22,281 nucleotides of DNA from a virus: IMG/VR virus record IMGVR_UViG_3300047274_000044, positions 1-22,281 of that record. One strand, 5' to 3'. Positions 21,997 through 22,281 of the stretch are shown here, one piece after another (the first letter of the stretch is position 1; each line of letters opens with the position of its first letter). The translations under genes were made by a program, and so were the position numbers. The notes beneath the pieces are model-generated. The model had not been told where the DNA came from, searched no databases, and saw only the letters and a list, made by a program, of their open reading frames with translations.

Positions 21997-22027
21997 CCCC
22001 TGACTGGCAACGGTCAGGGGACTTTTT
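21997..22027 (+). terminator. Hairpin with T-run on the plus strand
   Basis: CCCCTGAC-8 nt-GTCAGGGG followed by ACTTTTT has the form of a rho-independent terminator for rightward transcription. No plus-strand gene to its left is convincing, so it may stop antisense transcripts or act as a hairpin in the minus-strand leader. Confidence 0.5.
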
Positions 22028-22080
22028 CGTTTTGGAGGTGTTGGTGGCTGGTACTGATCTCCAGCATTGGCGTGCACTCC

Positions 22081-22152
22081 AAGTGCGGGCAGATTTGAAC
22101 TGCCGATTAATTAGGGTCTTCGCCAAAGTATTTAACTTACCCTTTCACACTG
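22081..22152 (-). other. 72-nt tRNA-like element
   Basis: Minus strand: a perfect T-arm (GGCAG-TTCAAAT-CTGCC, 22088-22104) with all invariant T-loop bases is followed by a 7-nt acceptor strand CGCACTT. This pairs in six of seven positions (one G-U) with CAGTGTG at 22146-22152. The middle 41 nt has tRNA length but lacks a GG in the D-loop and T33 in a plausible anticodon loop, and an alternative AGGGT/ACCCT stem competes. It is not a canonical tRNA; a relic, a tRNA-like RNA or an attachment core are options. Confidence 0.4.
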
Positions 22153-22183
22153 CACATCAGTCTGCGCATTCACCAACACACAC

Positions 22184-22192
22184 AGTATACCA
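22184..22192 (-). promoter_or_regulatory. Predicted extended -10 promoter for the packaging/head operon
   Basis: TGGTATACT on the minus strand (hexamer TATACT at 22184-22189 with TGn extension), start expected near 22177. No good -35 is seen; a dyad covers that region, and an A/T tract lies where an UP element would be. Confidence 0.5.
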
Positions 22193-22214
22193 CCTGTCAA
22201 TCGTTTGACAGGTG
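22191..22214. promoter_or_regulatory. Perfect dyad, candidate operator
   Basis: CACCTGTCAA-TCGT-TTGACAGGTG, 10-bp arms with a 4-bp centre. It covers the spacer and -35 region of the leftward promoter and contains TTGACA facing both ways. It is followed on the plus strand by TTTTGT, so a weak rightward terminator is the alternative. Confidence 0.55.
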
Positions 22215-22233
22215 TTTTGTAGAATTTTTTAAA
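22205..22233 (+). promoter_or_regulatory. Possible rightward promoter
   Basis: Consensus TTGACA (22205-22210), 17-bp spacer and TTTAAA (22228-22233). It points to a possible ORF beginning at 22240. The -10 is mediocre. Confidence 0.3.
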
Positions 22234-22238
22234 AAATT
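22223..22238. other. A/T palindrome, possible UP element
   Basis: AATTTTTTAAAAAATT, a 16-bp perfect palindrome of A and T tracts, 46-61 bp upstream of the predicted leftward start, the usual place of an RNA polymerase alpha-subunit contact. Confidence 0.4.
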
Positions 22239-22239
22239 T

Positions 22240-22281
22240 ATGGAGGTAGTGGTTAAGTATTACAAAAGATTGATTTATGGC
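22240..22281 (+). CDS. Possible start of a divergent gene, partial
   Basis: ATG at 22240 opens MEVVVKYYKRLIYG up to the right edge, with a GTG three codons in. GGAGGT overlaps the first codons rather than preceding them, so the ribosome site is poorly placed for either start. The divergent promoter-like sequence supports it, but only 14 codons are visible. Low confidence. Confidence 0.2.
   Translation, partial: MEVVVKYYKRLIYG

Larger units (their letters stand above)
21891..22239. other. Terminase leader / intergenic regulatory region
   Basis: This stretch has no convincing full gene apart from the 24-codon ORF. On the minus strand in order it holds an A/T palindrome, a dyad, an extended -10 promoter, a tRNA-like element, an 8-bp hairpin, a G5/C5 hairpin abutting the ribosome site, and the leader ORF. 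It is the control region for the packaging and head operon. Confidence 0.6.

Noticed and set aside
21880-22077. 65-residue minus-strand ORF reaching back to 22077
   Set aside because: Its first 41 codons cross the hairpins and the ribosome site; only the last 24 codons after GGAGGAG are credible.
22081-22152. Functional canonical tRNA gene
   Set aside because: T-arm and acceptor fit, but no anticodon arm with T33 and no D-loop GG; kept only as a tRNA-like element.

Overview
The window is a late-gene module of a tailed bacteriophage (Caudoviricetes) with no cellular genes. Every convincing gene lies on the minus strand, so transcription runs from the right edge to the left. TerL with Walker and nuclease motifs, a long glutamine-rich portal, a scaffold-like protein, a capsid protein, two adaptor-type proteins and fibres with collar and HxH elements make the phage assignment secure. 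No tape measure, tail sheath or tail-tube gene is seen. The adaptors and the leftmost gene resemble those of podovirus-like (P22/SU10-type) phages, so a short-tailed virion is the best guess. The host cannot be read directly. The Shine-Dalgarno sites, extended -10 promoters and gene families fit a proteobacterium, and similar gene sets are common in uncultured freshwater phages.

Right to left. (1) 21891-22281 is a leader and regulatory region with an A/T palindrome, a perfect 10+4+10 dyad, an extended -10 promoter, a 72-nt tRNA-like element, hairpins and a 24-codon ORF with a very strong ribosome site. (2) 13652-21890 is packaging and head: small terminase, TerL, portal, a small protein, a GroES-like protein, a scaffold-like protein, a small conserved protein, a decoration-like protein and the major capsid protein, closed by a TTCG-loop terminator. 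(3) A new extended -10 promoter at about 13475 starts the next unit. It carries two small structural proteins and a run of small lysine-rich proteins interleaved with a holin-like peptide, then a gp4-like adaptor, a zinc-ribbon protein, two more small basic proteins and an SU10-type adaptor. (4) 2471-8656 is the tail and host-contact region: two paralogous beta-rich proteins, a tail protein with a 20-residue repeat, an HxH-rich fibre, a tail-chaperone-like protein, a 2OG-Fe(II) oxygenase, a cupin and a tail-collar fibre. (5) 312-2468 is the lysis region: two overlapping membrane/coiled-coil proteins, an exported small protein, a 3TM holin-like protein and a GH24 endolysin. (6) 1-303 is the start of another virion protein cut by the window edge.

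Most genes are separated by 0-30 nt or overlap by 1-35 nt, so translation is probably coupled. Points of most interest are the tRNA-like element and layered leader upstream of the terminase genes, a gene that appears to start at ATT, the 145-nt out-of-frame overlap of two membrane proteins, the cluster of small Lys-rich proteins (one with a strong internal start), the oxygenase/cupin pair inside the tail genes, and the terminator/promoter junction after the capsid gene. Family names are from sequence memory; no database search was run.
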